A model generated the notes under the pieces. The model searched no databases. It was not told the origin of the DNA and saw only the letters and a list, made by a program, of their open reading frames with translations. The translations under genes and the position numbers were made by a program. A DNA stretch of 64,000 nt from Gorsachius magnificus (taxonomy: Eukaryota > Chordata > Aves > Pelecaniformes > Ardeidae): NCBI GenBank assembly GCA_034008185.1, contig CM067084.1, positions 45,335,099-45,399,098 of the forward strand, written 5' to 3'. Each line of letters starts with the position of its first letter. The first letter of the stretch is position 1. Shown piece by piece: positions 39,701 to 51,700 of this stretch.

Positions 39701-40013
39701 TAATAACATTGAAACTTTTGTGAAAATGTACAGCTTGTCAAAAAACATTTGCTTTTTTTTTCCAGATTTTTGCTATTGTGATTTCTCCCTATATTTTATA
39801 AAGCTAGACACACTATCTAAAAAACCCTACTTCAGTTAACTTTATATAATATGAATCACAACACTGTTTCCTTCACTTATATTTAATAGATCAGTGTGTT
39901 TAAAATAGTCTTCACTAACTATTTAGATGTAAATAAATAAAAAAACTCAACAGGAAGCATACTGTCGTGGTTTAACCTGGCTGGCAACTAAGCACCACGC
40001 AGCCGCTCGCTCA

Positions 40014-40046
40014 CTCCCCCCCACCCCCCTCAGTGGGATGGGGGAG
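40014..40046. repeat. C-run/G-run stem inside the LTR
   Basis: CTCCCCC (40,014-40,020) is the exact reverse complement of GGGGGAG (40,040-40,046). Further G runs follow at 40,053-40,055 and 40,058-40,061. The same 7-bp stem is kept in the LTR at 60.6 kb, with a different loop. In sense orientation it lies near the 3' end of the LTR (U5 side). Confidence 0.8.
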
Positions 40047-40097
40047 AGAATCGGGAAGGGGAAAAAAGGTTAGAGCCGAGGGCTGAGATAAAGACAG

Positions 40098-40103
40098 TTT
40101 AAT
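40098..40103 (-). promoter_or_regulatory. LTR polyadenylation signal ATTAAA
   Basis: TTTAAT on the plus strand reads ATTAAA on the sense (minus) strand. The hexamer and its neighbourhood (GATAA...AGTTTAATA) are kept in all three LTR copies of this window, including the decayed one. This supports its role as the LTR cleavage and polyadenylation signal. Confidence 0.7.
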
Positions 40104-40523
40104 AAGAGAAAATAATAATAATAGTAATAATGAGAATGATAACAAAATATACAGAATATACAAAACGAATGATGCACAATGCAATTGCTCACCACCCGCC
40201 GACCGATGCCCAGCCCGTCCCGAGCAGCGATCAGTACCCGAGCGACCGACCGACCCACCAACCCCCCCGAGCATGACATTATATGGTATGGAATAGCTCT
40301 TTGGACAGTTTGGGGCCTAGCTGTGCTGTACTCCCAGCTTGTTATGCACCTGGCCAAGCAGGAGAAGCTCAAAAAGTCCTTGAGCAGTCTGAGCACTGCT
40401 TGGCAACAACTAAAAACATCAGCGTGTTATCAACATTCTTCTAGTACTAAATCCAAAGCACAGCACTATGCTAGCTTCTGTGAAGAAAATTAACTCTATC
40501 CCAGCCAAAACCAGGACACATAC

Positions 40524-42903
40524 ACATACTTTCAGAATACAATTCCCACTCTCTACTGTTTTCCCTTTTACTAAGCATTCAGAAGAGTAATATTCCTTCA
40601 GCCATGTTAGATTCTTCCATTAGCTGCCCTCATTTTAGGTGGTGGAAAAAAGCAAAGTATTTTCCTCTGAGCTATCAGTGTCCATGCCGTCGTTTGATAC
40701 TTGATTTAGAAATCATGTTCTTTGGAAGGACTTTTGGAACAAAGAAGTTTTCTGTCCTCTGTAAGAAATCCACTAAACCTACTATACTGGGAGTATTTTA
40801 TGAGATTTCTCTTGAGTCTTGATGGTTCTTCAGCTTTGAAGTGTGACATATGCAATTGATTGTCTATTCACTAACCCTTTCACCTGTATCTGGAATAGAG
40901 CTGAAGTAAGGATAATTGAGGAGTTAAAGTGGGAGCAAACTGGGAGGAGAGAATTTTGTCTCAATCACCCTCCATAGTCTTCTGTTGCCCCTCTAACCTT
41001 CACCACACCAATCTTCTCTTCCCTCTCAGTCTTCTCAACCAGCTAAATCTATCCAATTTCTCCAGTCTTCCTTTTAAAGTACATTCCTTCTCAAAACACT
41101 AATCTTATCTAACAGCTTTCAACTGAAAAGTTAGGTATTAAGGATTTTCTACAGGATGCTAAACATGTATCTTTATTAGGTTGACTTTATGCTAATACTG
41201 TTTCACAAGCCAGCTTGTCCTGTAGTCTTAGTAGTAAGTATTTGGAAGTAGTATTAACCCACAATCCACTTCACAAGGAAGTGTGACTCATTTCTGGAGT
41301 CAGTGTCATAAACATTTTTTTGATAAATGTTCTGAAAATGTACTCCATGTCTAATCCTGTAGAGTCTGTCCTCTATCTTGATAACATAAAAATCGTGGCC
41401 ACTAAAAAAATTGAAACTAGGAATATACAGGATTGTGCATTTTGCATGCTGTCACAACCAAATCTTTTATGTAATAATTCATGTTACATCAAGGCATTGC
41501 AGGATTACTATAATTTTAAAATATATAGTATTTAAAGAATTAAACTTATTTATGGGATAAATGTATATTTTAAAATATCTTTTTATTGCTAACTTTAGTA
41601 ACTAACATTCCCAATAGCATACCAATTATATTTTATTCATGACTGACCCACATATTACTCTCATTTAGTTTAGCTGGGATGTTAGAATAACACCATATCA
41701 CTAAATTTTCTGTTGTTGATATCTCTGTATCTACTAAGTACAAAGTTAATGCTTAAGCCTTGGTAAGTCAGTACTAAATACTTGTATTAGGCAATAATGT
41801 TTCCACAACAAGCACTAAACACAAAAGATGTAAACAACAGTTATGTTTACCAAATCATCATATTTATCTGAAAATAGTTTTATTTATTTCTTGTTTTCAA
41901 ATTAATCAAAAAGAATGGATCACGTTTTTAAAAGATGTCATACCCCATACATAAAAGTAGTTTACTACTTTTGAAAGTATCATTTGCTGTTTCTATTATG
42001 GAATTTATAAAACACTTGTAAATATATTTGCAGCACTTCACCTTGTGCCCTTCAGTGTCCTTAGAGAGAAGGTTATGACATACATCACGGTGAGCAACAA
42101 TTAAGAGTGCATGAAACCATACTCTTAAGGTCAGTGGTTTCATGTTAATCCATTTGAAGTATAACGCTGCAGAAGAATAAACATGGACTTCTGCCCTCTC
42201 CAGAAAAGCAACACAGCTTTTCAGATGACATTACAAGATGAATGGAAATGAATACTTTCAGGGAAGAGCAACAGCTAATGTTAATAAAAGTGACAGCAGT
42301 GAAATTGCCAAATGAAATTAAAAGGAAGGTGAAAAAAGTATTGCAGAAACCTAAATGACAAACAAGTTTAGGGTTTTATGCACGACAGAAATCCAGAAGT
42401 CTCATGGTTTTATGCAAAGGTATTTGTCAGTCTTTTATCATTCACCCAAGAATTCTCAGATTGCCTTGGGAATTACCTCCGTCACTTCCATTGCTTGGAA
42501 ATCCTCTGCAGCACTTTAAATCAGTAGCAGGTCTGTCCTTTGAACTGTGCATAAGATACAAGGATTTTCCCCCCATTTTACTGTTTTATTAGGTATGAAA
42601 AGTGTAAAAGGAGTGGAGACATGGGATCAATTTAATAAGTCACATCTTTGGTAACACTGGTGTGCTTCCTCATTCATACACTTTGTATGATGATAGCCAG
42701 GTTTGATAGAGGATTCTCCCCATATTGCCAAACCAATTTAAGAAATCATTGCCTTGTACTCCTGCTCAAATTCAGTTCACTAGTAAAGCTTCACTATTTT
42801 GAGAAGCCCCAAGTGATCTTAGCACCTCAGAAGAGTCAGTTGACTAACTTTCTTGCTCTCTAATCCAAGTTATGAATAGAAGACCTGAGGAGAAAGTTGT
42901 TAT
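40524..42903. other. A+T-rich spacer between LTR and CR1
   Basis: There is no gene or readable transposon here. ORFs are at most about 70 codons, with no recognisable domain. A minus-strand segment at 42,042-42,166 looks exon-like and is given as a finding. Confidence 0.65.
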
Positions 42904-42905
42904 AT

Positions 42906-42921
42906 CATAGAATCATAGAAT
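42906..42921 (-). repeat. CR1 3'-terminal octamer, two copies
   Basis: Two tandem CATAGAAT (ATTCTATG in the sense direction). This octamer microsatellite ends CR1 elements and is thought to guide recognition by the element's reverse transcriptase. Two copies is within the usual range. Confidence 0.93.
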
Positions 42922-42989
42922 CACCTCGGTTGGAAAAGACCTTTAAGATCATCGAGTCCAACCGTTAACCTAGCACTGCCATCCCACCA

Positions 42990-43650
42990 CTAAACCATGT
43001 CCCTAAGCACCTCATCTATCCTTCTTCTAAATACCTCCAGGGATGAGGACTCGACCACCTCCCTGGGCAGCCCATTCCAGAGCCTGACAACCCTCTCGGT
43101 GAAGAAGTTTTTCCTAATGTCTAGCCTAAACCTGCCCTGGCGCAGCTTCAAACCATTCCCCCTCGTCCTATCGTCTGTTACCAGGGAGAAGAGGCCGACC
43201 CCCACCTCACTACAGCCTCTTTTCAGGTAGTTGTAGAGGGCGATCAGGTCTCCCCTCAGCCTCCTCTTCTCCAGACTAAACAACCCCAGTTCCCTCAGCC
43301 GCTCCTCGTATGACTTGTGTTCCAGACCCCTCACCAGCTTGGTTGCTCTCCTCTGGACCTGTTCCAGCAATGCAACATCTTTCTTGTAGTGAGGGGCCCA
43401 AAACTGAACACAGTATTCGAGGTGCGGCCTCACCAGCACCGAGTACAGGGGCACGATCACTTCCCTACTCCTGCTGGTCACACTGTTCCTGATACAGGCC
43501 AGGATGCCATTGGCCTTCTTGGCCACCTGGGCACACTGCTGGCTCATATTCAGCCGGCTGTCAACCAGCACCCCCAGGTCTTTTTCCACCAGGCAGCTTT
43601 CCAGCCACTCTTCGCCAAGCCTGTAGCGCTGCATGGGGTTGTTGTGACCA
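42990..43650 (-). pseudogene. CR1 ORF2 C-terminal fragment (reverse transcriptase)
   Basis: This is the C-terminal part of the CR1 LINE ORF2 protein, which in a full element joins an apurinic-type endonuclease and a reverse transcriptase. Recognisable marks are [12 protein letters not shown] at the start, [18 protein letters not shown], the [11 protein letters not shown] segment, the [11 protein letters not shown] segment and [14 protein letters not shown] near the end. The first methionine (codon ending the GHNNPM motif) gives 214 codons, but the frame is open through the start of the fragment, about 219 codons, so that methionine is not a true start. The catalytic reverse-transcriptase motifs and the endonuclease lie upstream and are missing. 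The fragment therefore cannot act on its own; it is a dead 3' remnant, although without internal stops or frameshifts. It ends with a stop codon at 42,990-42,992. Confidence 0.95.
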
Positions 43651-45675
43651 AATATGTATATATGTATTATATATTCCTATATGTAGTTTCTGATGTGTTC
43701 ACTGCTAAGGATTCATCAGCTCCAATGCATATAGCAGAAGAGATGTCTTTGACATCCTCTGTTATCAATAAAACTGTCTATAACACGTACATTAATTGGT
43801 AACAGAATTTTATTCGAACCCAAAACCTATGAACATGCCAGTGGTCAATAAAAGGAGAAACTAGGCAGTGCTTGTGATATGTTAAGCTTAGACTTTGTTT
43901 CTGAATCCTACCACTTATTCTTTGTGACTGAAATCAATAATGCAACAAGACATCAGCTTTTGAATTTACTTTAACCCAACCATTTGCCTTTTCTCCTTGT
44001 GTACTTATTTTTGTCATGTCGCATCAATTTTGATTTTAAACTAAGCCTGAGATGCTGAAAATACTAGAAAAGTTTTTATTCCCTTTGGAAATCTCAGTTA
44101 AGTGTAGAAATTGAGGTCTGTACAGCAAGAAAACCTTTTGTCTCTTCTAAAGAAGTAAATACTAAAGTCATGAAAATTGTGGACTTATTTTTTGTTTGCT
44201 TGCTTTCTCATGATACAGTATACCAGTCTGATTAGAAGACTGAATTCCCAAACCCCTGCAACCTATTCTTTTTCCAGCTGTATTAATTTTAAACTGTCTT
44301 AACTATAGGCATACCTATATGAGAGAAAGAAGCTGATGAGTTTAGTCATACTAATTAATTAATTGCCTACACTAAAATATGTCTAAAAAAGTATGTGTAT
44401 ATATGTTTTACACAGAACCATAATCCCATAAGTGTATTTTTCAGCAATCTTCCTTTTTAAAGCTTCTGGTTTGCTGAGAGGAGAAACTTCTAGTAATTAA
44501 CAGCTTTGGGAAAAAATTGCAATCTGTTTTCATTTCTCACAGCCCAGGACATTAAGCTGGCAAACTGGACCCTTATTACAATGCTTTCTGTGCAACTGAT
44601 GCTGCTCTGTGGCAAGGCATTTCTTTATTGTAGCATGAAATTAAAACAAAAGGGGATCATGTGGAATTAACTATCTGGAAGCTTTAATTCATTTTGGAAT
44701 TGGATTGGATTATTAAAACAGTGCAAGTCACCCATTCTTTCTCCGTTCATTGCAATTTTAGGGTGAGCTGGTACCTGGCCTCCCATCCTGCCCCAGCTTA
44801 TTACTAGGGCTTCAAGTCCTACGTCTTGCTTGTAGCAGATGTATAAAACAAAAAATTGCGACATAACTTGTAAACATGCCCCTCTTATGTAAAGCTTAAG
44901 TGGATATTAGCAAAGGGAGTCTTCTTCACTATCAACTAGCAGAAAACCGACAAATTATTCCTAGCTTGCTTCAGAGACTTCCCTTTACTCCATTTGCAAC
45001 TCTAGGTTATTAAGGAACCGGTTTCTGTGGGAAAAGTACTAGCAATGAACACCTGCCAAAAGGACAATCCCAAATTACCTTGTTAGGCTCTAATCTCAAC
45101 CTAAAATTAATTTAGATCTTAGACACTTAATAAATCTCTCTTTCAAACCATCTGTTTGTTGCTCCCAAACAACTCGCGCTATGCCTGCAATGCAAAAATA
45201 GAAGTCCCAAACTGTTTAACCTAGCACAGCTTTAGTGAAGAAGGTTTAGACAGAGCTGTTTCGTTTTTTTTCCTCAAAGGTGGTTAGAGGGATTTACTGA
45301 AAACTTTGGATCACTGATACCAGCCTGAAACCAGTTGAAAATAAGGACAGAAGAATGACTTGTATTTTCAAATATTTCAGTTCAGATCTAAAACAGTTCC
45401 TATTTTCCCATCCTTCTCCACCACCCCACATCACTGAGAACTAGCTAATTTTTAGATACCACCATTACAGTTTCCAACTGCTGGCCAAACTTTCCTTTCT
45501 AATATTGGTTTAAAAAATACTGTGCTCGTTGTAATCCCCAGTGTTTTTCCAAACCTTACCTTCACCCATTTCAAAATCACACTGTGAAGTGACTTATGTT
45601 GTCACCCTTAGGCCAATATTTCAGGAATCACATTCCTTAACCCTGCCTTTGACAAGAATAATCCACTGATTATTT

Positions 45676-45735
45676 CATATATATATATACACACACATAT
45701 ATATATGCATATATACAAATACATACATATATATT
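45676..45735. repeat. Compound TA/CA microsatellite
   Basis: A run of (TA)n, (CA)n and (TA)n with CATA interruptions. A second shorter TATA/TGTA stretch follows at 45,779-45,799. Alternating purine-pyrimidine sequence of this type is often length-polymorphic. Confidence 0.92.
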
Positions 45736-48685
45736 CAAATATTTAAAATATGAGTACATGTGTAAAAATGTATGTTAAAATTATATATGTATATATACAC
45801 TTTATTTTTACTCTTTCCCCTGTTGAGAGCTACTTTTCTTTATCCATGGGGAACAGAAATTGCAGCCAGAAAGTACCCTGTCATAAATCTCATTTGAGTA
45901 CTCAATTCTCCTTGGCAGAAGAGAGCAATACATAACTAGGAACTGAGCATCCTTAGGGACCCCTGACATTTTTCCCAGGAGCCAGATTGCTGTATGACCT
46001 AGTAGTGTTCAGAACACAGCCTCAGCATTCTTTTTGCAGCCAGATGTACACACATTTTTAATATAAAGTTTCTTTGCCATTAATATAGCATAGTTTGTAA
46101 TTTTGCATCCCATCCCTGATATTCTATGAGAACCATAAGCAAATATGATTCATTCCACCCTAGGAACTGTTATACCTTGTGATTGCCATTAGTCTTTTTG
46201 CAGCTTCTGATGCTCATTTTTTTCATCTGTGGTTCAAGCGGCAAGTGCTTCCTTGTAAGCATACCAGTTTGGGGTTTTTTTTGTTTCTTCTGAGCCTCAC
46301 ACTTCTCTGCATCCTGACTACTTTTTACTATGCTAGTATAATATGCAGGTGTTAACTCAAAAACAATGCTAATACTGAGCAACTGTACTGATGCTTATAT
46401 CGGTACAGCTTCACTGAAGCAAATAGATTTATACCGGTTTACACAGCTGAGGTTTGGTTCTATTTTTATTGCAATTAAGTCATGATTAGTAAGAACTCAT
46501 CTAGGAAATAATTCATGAATGTCAGGTTGGGAACAAAGCTCAAATGGAAGTTGTTTCTTTCACCACGAGTTTGAAAATGCCTGCATGTACAGTTCCAGTA
46601 ATTTCAAAGCTTTGTTCTGATACTGGTTTTTTATAATAGAGAAAGGTGCAAGTTAATTGTATCCAAAAGATTTACTGTTATTATTATAGCAAAAGCTGAT
46701 AAATGAAAAGCTGTCATTAAAAGGTGTCACTCCCCTTTATGAAAGCAGTCTGTTATATAATTAGTTTTTGAATTCTGTTAAAGGCTGAGAGCACAATTCA
46801 AAACATGTCCCTACTTGCTCTTGGCCTGGTAGTTCATGATACTGTTTCATATGAAGTGGAGCGGTTTCAAACTAAATAATCTTTTCACCTCTGGCATGTG
46901 GGAGCTCAGCTAAAGTTCTAAATATTTTAACAGGAATTAACTGAACATCTTAAATCTGGTTTTAGATATGGTTTTGGCAAGATAAATTACTGCTTTCAAT
47001 ATTACTATGAAAATAAGTAATTTACTATTGACAGAAGGCTTATTTCAGTATCAGAAAAATTGTTGGGCACCACTGCATAAAGATTTTTTTTGTCTGCAAA
47101 GAAGAGGTGATCATTAGGTTAAACTAGATAAACACTTTACATTTTACATTAATATTGTTGTTTTTTCAACCAATAAATAATTTCAGTTATGGTGCATTTG
47201 AAATGAATGTTTTAAGAGCAAAAAGTGCAAAATACAAGCAATAAAAATATTAAATGCAATCTTAAAGCAATTTCCTGTAATCTAACCTGCACTTCAGATT
47301 AGGTTGGACTTTCTTGGGCCTATCTTGTATACAAAAGTTGTTTTTTCCTTTGTCAAATTCCTATTAAAGTATGCATTTGCAATATTTACATTCTTGGTAA
47401 GCACGTCTGTTTGACATAGAAAGCAACATACTGGGCTAACCCCCCAAAATATTCCATGACTGGGGTGTATTAGTTTTCAGCACTGTCCATTTTGGAAAAG
47501 AGGCTTGGTTTTGCAAAGGTTACCTAGGTGGAACTTGAATTGATTTCAAGTTGACAGTGCTCTAAGGCACTTCACTATGGTTTGATTTTGCCCTTCTTCA
47601 ACTTGTGAATCCTCTGTTTAGATTACAGCAACAAATTGTGGAATCATAATAAATGTGGAAACAGCAGTTTTTTAATAGTAAGTACTCAAATTGAAAATTG
47701 CAACAAAGAGTTTCTAAGTAGTAGTAGTATGCAGGTGAAATGGATTTAAATGAATTGTTTGCCAGATGATTTTGAATAAAGAACACATTTAGGAATGTCA
47801 AATATTTCATGGACAATTGATAAAACAAAGAAACACATTCTAACAATTTGAATTGCTTCCCAGCTGAAATTTTGAGCCATGAAAAATTGATGTTTGGCAT
47901 CCTTCTGGACAACGTATCTTTTAGATAAGAATCTCTAATGTTGAGAAACATAAAAGAATATGCCTGTCTAGTATACAGAACTGCCATTACCCAGGCTTTG
48001 TCTTTGTCTGAAAGTAGTATTTGCTAGCTTTTCTGCAGCAGTGCTTGTGTATCATTCATTGTGTACATTAACCATGTTCATATTTTATTTCTGTTTCACT
48101 TGCACTTTTTGACAGCTTGAAAATTTTTACCAGTATCTTGGTGTTTTATTAGCAAATGTCTGCAGGCTACAGACTGATAGTCATAAATAAGAGGAGCCAT
48201 ACCATTCTGACCTTATCAGGCAACTGTGGACAAATTTTCCTCTACCAGCAGTACTTGATACTTTTAATCTGATGTCTTTTGTATTAAAATTTAGGATATC
48301 TACTGGAAAAAGCAAAGCTGTCTTGACATAAGAAATGTTAAACTGAATAAAAAAATCCTTTTATTGTATAGCAAGTGTTTAAGGGTTAGCAGGATAATAA
48401 TTGCGATATCCTGAGCTGTCATATGGGTGCTCTTAAATAATTTTTAAGTTACTGGTATGCCTTTTTACTGTAGTAACAACCATAATATCTGCAGTAGAAA
48501 TGAGTCCTTTTCACAGATTTGTATTGTGATGGCTCAATAGAAGGAAATGGGTAAAACACAGCACAGGTCCTTGAATGGAAGGAAAACTGCACGGGAATGA
48601 CTGTTATCTGAGGTATGCAATTGCAAGACCATATTCTCAGATTAGTGGTTTTGTTTTACTTGAATACTTGAAATAAGCATGCAAG

Positions 48686-48715
48686 GTGGGTTTTTAGTTT
48701 ATTTAAAAAACCCAC
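48686..48715. repeat. Perfect 10-bp inverted repeat, 10-nt loop
   Basis: GTGGGTTTTT (48,686-48,695) and AAAAACCCAC (48,706-48,715) are exact reverse complements. Read on the plus strand, the stem is followed by ACATATG and not by a T run, so nothing suggests a terminator. It is an unassigned hairpin. Confidence 0.82.
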
Positions 48716-51700
48716 ACATATGTAACACCATTTAACATAATTTAAAGCAAATAGTAGTAAAAGATGAGTTTCTTGATGCTCATAATTGATGATTGTTTCC
48801 ATTAAATTCACCACAACCAAAATAATTTTTAAGGTCAGTTTTCAATTCTGTTGTTTTAATTCATATTTCTTCAAACAGAAAATGCTTTGGAGGCAGCACT
48901 GATTCTAATCATTCTGGTAGCAGGCTTGATAACAGGTACCTGTGTCAAGGACATAGATATGTCAGATTTAATTGAATAAGCAGCATGGACACATCTAAAA
49001 CATATTCTGTGTGGCATTTCCTTTATGCTACATCCCTTTTTCCCCCCTCCTCCATGGTTAGTAGAAGAAATTGCTAATAAACATTTTCATTTCATAAACT
49101 AGGACTAGAAAGAGGAAGAAAAATGTCACGTTGCTGTTACTTGCTGCAGTTTTTAATATGTAATTGTAGCCAAAAGCTAAAAAGACTGAGTGGTACATTT
49201 GATTCCTTTCTATGACTGGGCAAAATTTTGTGTGCGTCACAAGCTTTAAAATGCATTTTATCATCAGTGTAATGCCACTGATTTGTAATACCATACTAGT
49301 ATGAAAGACTGGTCTAAAACATTTCTACCAAAAGATAGTTTTAACTTTTGGTTAGCTTTAGTGAAGTCAGTGGCAAAGTACCTGTCATAAAGATTGGTTT
49401 GTCATGACCAGTCTAAAAAATTGTGGAAGTTATAAAATATACACTGTCTATGTATCTAAATTTCCATGGAGCTGAATCAAATTAAACTAAACTCCTGAAA
49501 TTTACAAATAGAACTATACAAAAGTCTTAAAAGTCAACTTCAGTATTTTGGGGGAGTTAGGCATTGGTTTCCTAGGACAATACTAAAAATGAAATTCTTT
49601 AGCACTGCAAAACCAACAGTGGGCATAGTCTAATTTGTCAGAATACTGTGGATTCCTTTGCTCATATCTATAGTGAATAAATCTCAGTAGATTTTGTAGT
49701 GCATCATTATTACTTGGTGAAATGAAAACATTTTTAATATCAAAATGTACTATCTTCCTTGTGGGAATTTGATTTTCTTTGCAGCTTTCATGTGCTAGGG
49801 ATTGTCCACAGTCAACTGAAAACTAAGTAGAAAATCCCAAAATACGATTCCACAAATGTAATATTTTAATAAATCTTTACCAGAGAAGAAACTGTTATGT
49901 TTGTATCTATCACAATGAGTTCGGCAGTGTTTTGATGAAAAATGTAAAAAGAATGTAAACTTACTTCATGTATTATTAAACAAACATGGAAATCTATATA
50001 GGACAGCATTAATTCAAAACAAAACTGAAAATATAACAAAACAGGCTGATGTAGTACAAAAAGTAATGCAATGTGACATTTACGAAATATTTTTTGTTTC
50101 TCCTATACTGCAGAAAAAAAAAGTAACTGATTCTTTTTGTAATTTGTATGAGCTTTTTACTTTTCCTTGCCTTTGGCACACTACCTGTATGTAACATATA
50201 TAATGCTTTATTTCTTCTTGCACTAACAGCTTCTAAGACCTTAGTTTTGTGATATTCTGAAAAACATGTCGCTGTAATAAGCTATGTGAAAGTGGATTGT
50301 ACTATAAAAAATAGTTCCATAGTATACCTACAATTAGCATAAAAGTACTTCAGTAATCCTTCAGTTCAGTTCAGGAGAGCTCTTCTTGTAAGTTAGTTCA
50401 GTCCTGAATCTGTTGTATACTCCTGATTTTCTAAATTTCTTACTGGAGAGATAACATTTAGTTGTACAAAACTTAGTACGAGCAATATCTTGGTTCGGTT
50501 GATATTAGTAGGTGTTTTCCTATTGAATTTATTGGTTGTTAAAATTGTTTACGTAAAAGGATTTTGAATAATGGAATTTAGGAAAGTTTGTGCTGTGTTG
50601 CTGATGTAATGTGTGTGTATATAACGTATATGGGCAAGGATTTGTAGAACATGTAAATGCAAATGTTGTATTTTGTCCAGTGGTCCACTCTGTACAGCTG
50701 GGTGGTAAAATTCATAAAAAATGAATACAGAGTTTGATATTCAAATGGTGATGTCAGGCCAGGCACACTGAAGTTAATTTTTAAATACAGATTATCAATT
50801 TTTTAAATAACTAATACCCATATTAGTAAGGAAGAAACTGTGAACCTTTCTAACATAACAACCAGAGTTATATCATCATCTCTTAAATATATGTAGCTGT
50901 TCTGTATTTTGTGTTCCTGAGTAATTTTTTTCCTTTTATTATCGTAACTATTACCTCGGAATACTATCCATGAGAAGATACAGCATTCTGACTTCATTAC
51001 CATACAAGAAGACAGTATTGCAATTATTTATACAAAGGACAGAAAACAGCAACACATAATAAATCACAAGGAATACCATGTTTACTTTAATATATCATGT
51101 ATTATCTTAAATTGATCTGTTTATCTTAAATTCCTAAGGACATGCTGCATCAGAAAATGATGAATGAAATTACGTTACAGCAATTACTGCAGTCTTCTGT
51201 AGGATGGTATTAACTTAAAAAATCAAAGCCCCCCCCATACCTGCTCTTTATTAACAAACCCCTTGTTTTTCAATGTAGCTCTGAAATAAAATATTTTTCT
51301 AGACAGCTTTCTCAGTGCCAGAATTTTAGTCTTTATAGTTTATTCCAACACTTCTGCTGGATCTTTTTTCCATATTTCATGCACCACATTCTATCTTTTC
51401 CTGTTTCAACAGCTTTTTTATGAGTGCCAATTTTTAATTTAGGTCAGAGTCATTCAGCTGTAGTATTTAAGATTTAAGTTCAAGACTTAACATTAGGCTA
51501 ACTTTACATTAATGTATCTAATAATATTTCTGTCATTCAGAAATATACCAGGCCACCATTATCTGCTGCCACATGGGTGTGAATTTTACATATTTCACGT
51601 AAACATCACAAAAAATGAAATTAGGGGAAGGTCATCCTGCTGTGTGGAACTGTCACTTTACACTCGATGTGCTGTGTGAACCCAATGTGAGGGTTCCCCT

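Larger units (their letters stand above)
17500..39957. other. A+T-rich non-coding stretch, no recognisable gene
   Basis: This is unique-looking A+T-rich DNA with only short ORFs (the longest is 109 codons, on the minus strand at 23,000-23,329, with no recognisable domain). It contains the A22 run at 22,119, a T15 run at 24,331, a GA-rich tract at 27,986, hairpins near 21.2, 21.5 and 25.0 kb, a CCAT-type repeat at 33,717 and a GGGTTT run at 33,309. Segments around 34.04, 34.8 and 36.5 kb are discussed as findings. I see no transposon with readable ends and no RNA gene. Confidence 0.7.
39963..40518 (-). mobile_element. Solo LTR of an avian endogenous retrovirus (subfamily A)
   Basis: A 556-bp element beginning TGTCGTGGTTTAACC and ending with CA, with a matching 5-bp duplication on both sides. 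It belongs to a common avian LTR group known by its CGTGGTTTAACC end, a C-run/GGGATGGGGGAG segment and the AACTCTATCCCAGCC motif near the other end. Sense orientation is minus: on that strand the poly-A signal ATTAAA lies at 40,103-40,098, just before an A+T triplet repeat (40,108-40,139) is read in reverse. The usual TATA region seems partly deleted near 40,270. No gag, pol or env sequence adjoins it, so it is a solo LTR. CpGs are still frequent, which suggests a moderate age. ORFs crossing it on both strands are not genes. I do not give a library family name. Confidence 0.93.
39958..40523 (-). repeat. Target-site duplication flanking solo LTR
   Basis: CATAC at 39,958-39,962 and again at 40,519-40,523 directly bracket the LTR that starts with TG and ends with CA. 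A perfect 5-bp duplication shows a retroviral-integrase insertion. It also shows that the internal region was lost by recombination between the two LTRs of this one provirus and not by deletion spanning neighbours. A 5-bp duplication is typical of ERVL-like and some class I elements, while class II elements usually give 6 bp. Confidence 0.9.
42904..43650 (-). mobile_element. CR1 LINE, 5'-truncated 3' fragment
   Basis: About 747 bp in reverse orientation. The 3' end carries two copies of the CR1 octamer (CATAGAAT on the plus strand, at 42,906-42,913 and 42,914-42,921), followed by the short conserved 3' untranslated segment. The body then encodes the C-terminal reverse-transcriptase region. 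Similarity stops near 43,650, just after the codons for GHNNPM, where A+T-rich unrelated sequence begins. Severe 5' truncation is the norm for CR1, from incomplete target-primed reverse transcription. The reading frame is unbroken to the truncation point, so the insertion is fairly young for a bird CR1. CR1 insertions generally lack clear target duplications, and none is visible here. Confidence 0.96.

Noticed and set aside
40011..40493. ORFs of 87-108 codons on both strands across the 40-kb LTR
   Set aside because: They lie wholly or mostly inside the solo LTR and are kept open by its G+C-rich composition. LTRs of this group do not encode proteins here.
42997..43802. Plus-strand ORFs of 60-161 codons across the CR1
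   Set aside because: They are antisense shadows of the CR1 reverse-transcriptase frame. The longest simply runs out of the element into flanking A+T-rich sequence.
47598..47987. 129-codon minus-strand ORF
   Set aside because: Tyr/Cys/Asn/Phe-rich composition with no domain, no good start context and no neighbouring coding evidence. This length is expected occasionally in 64 kb.
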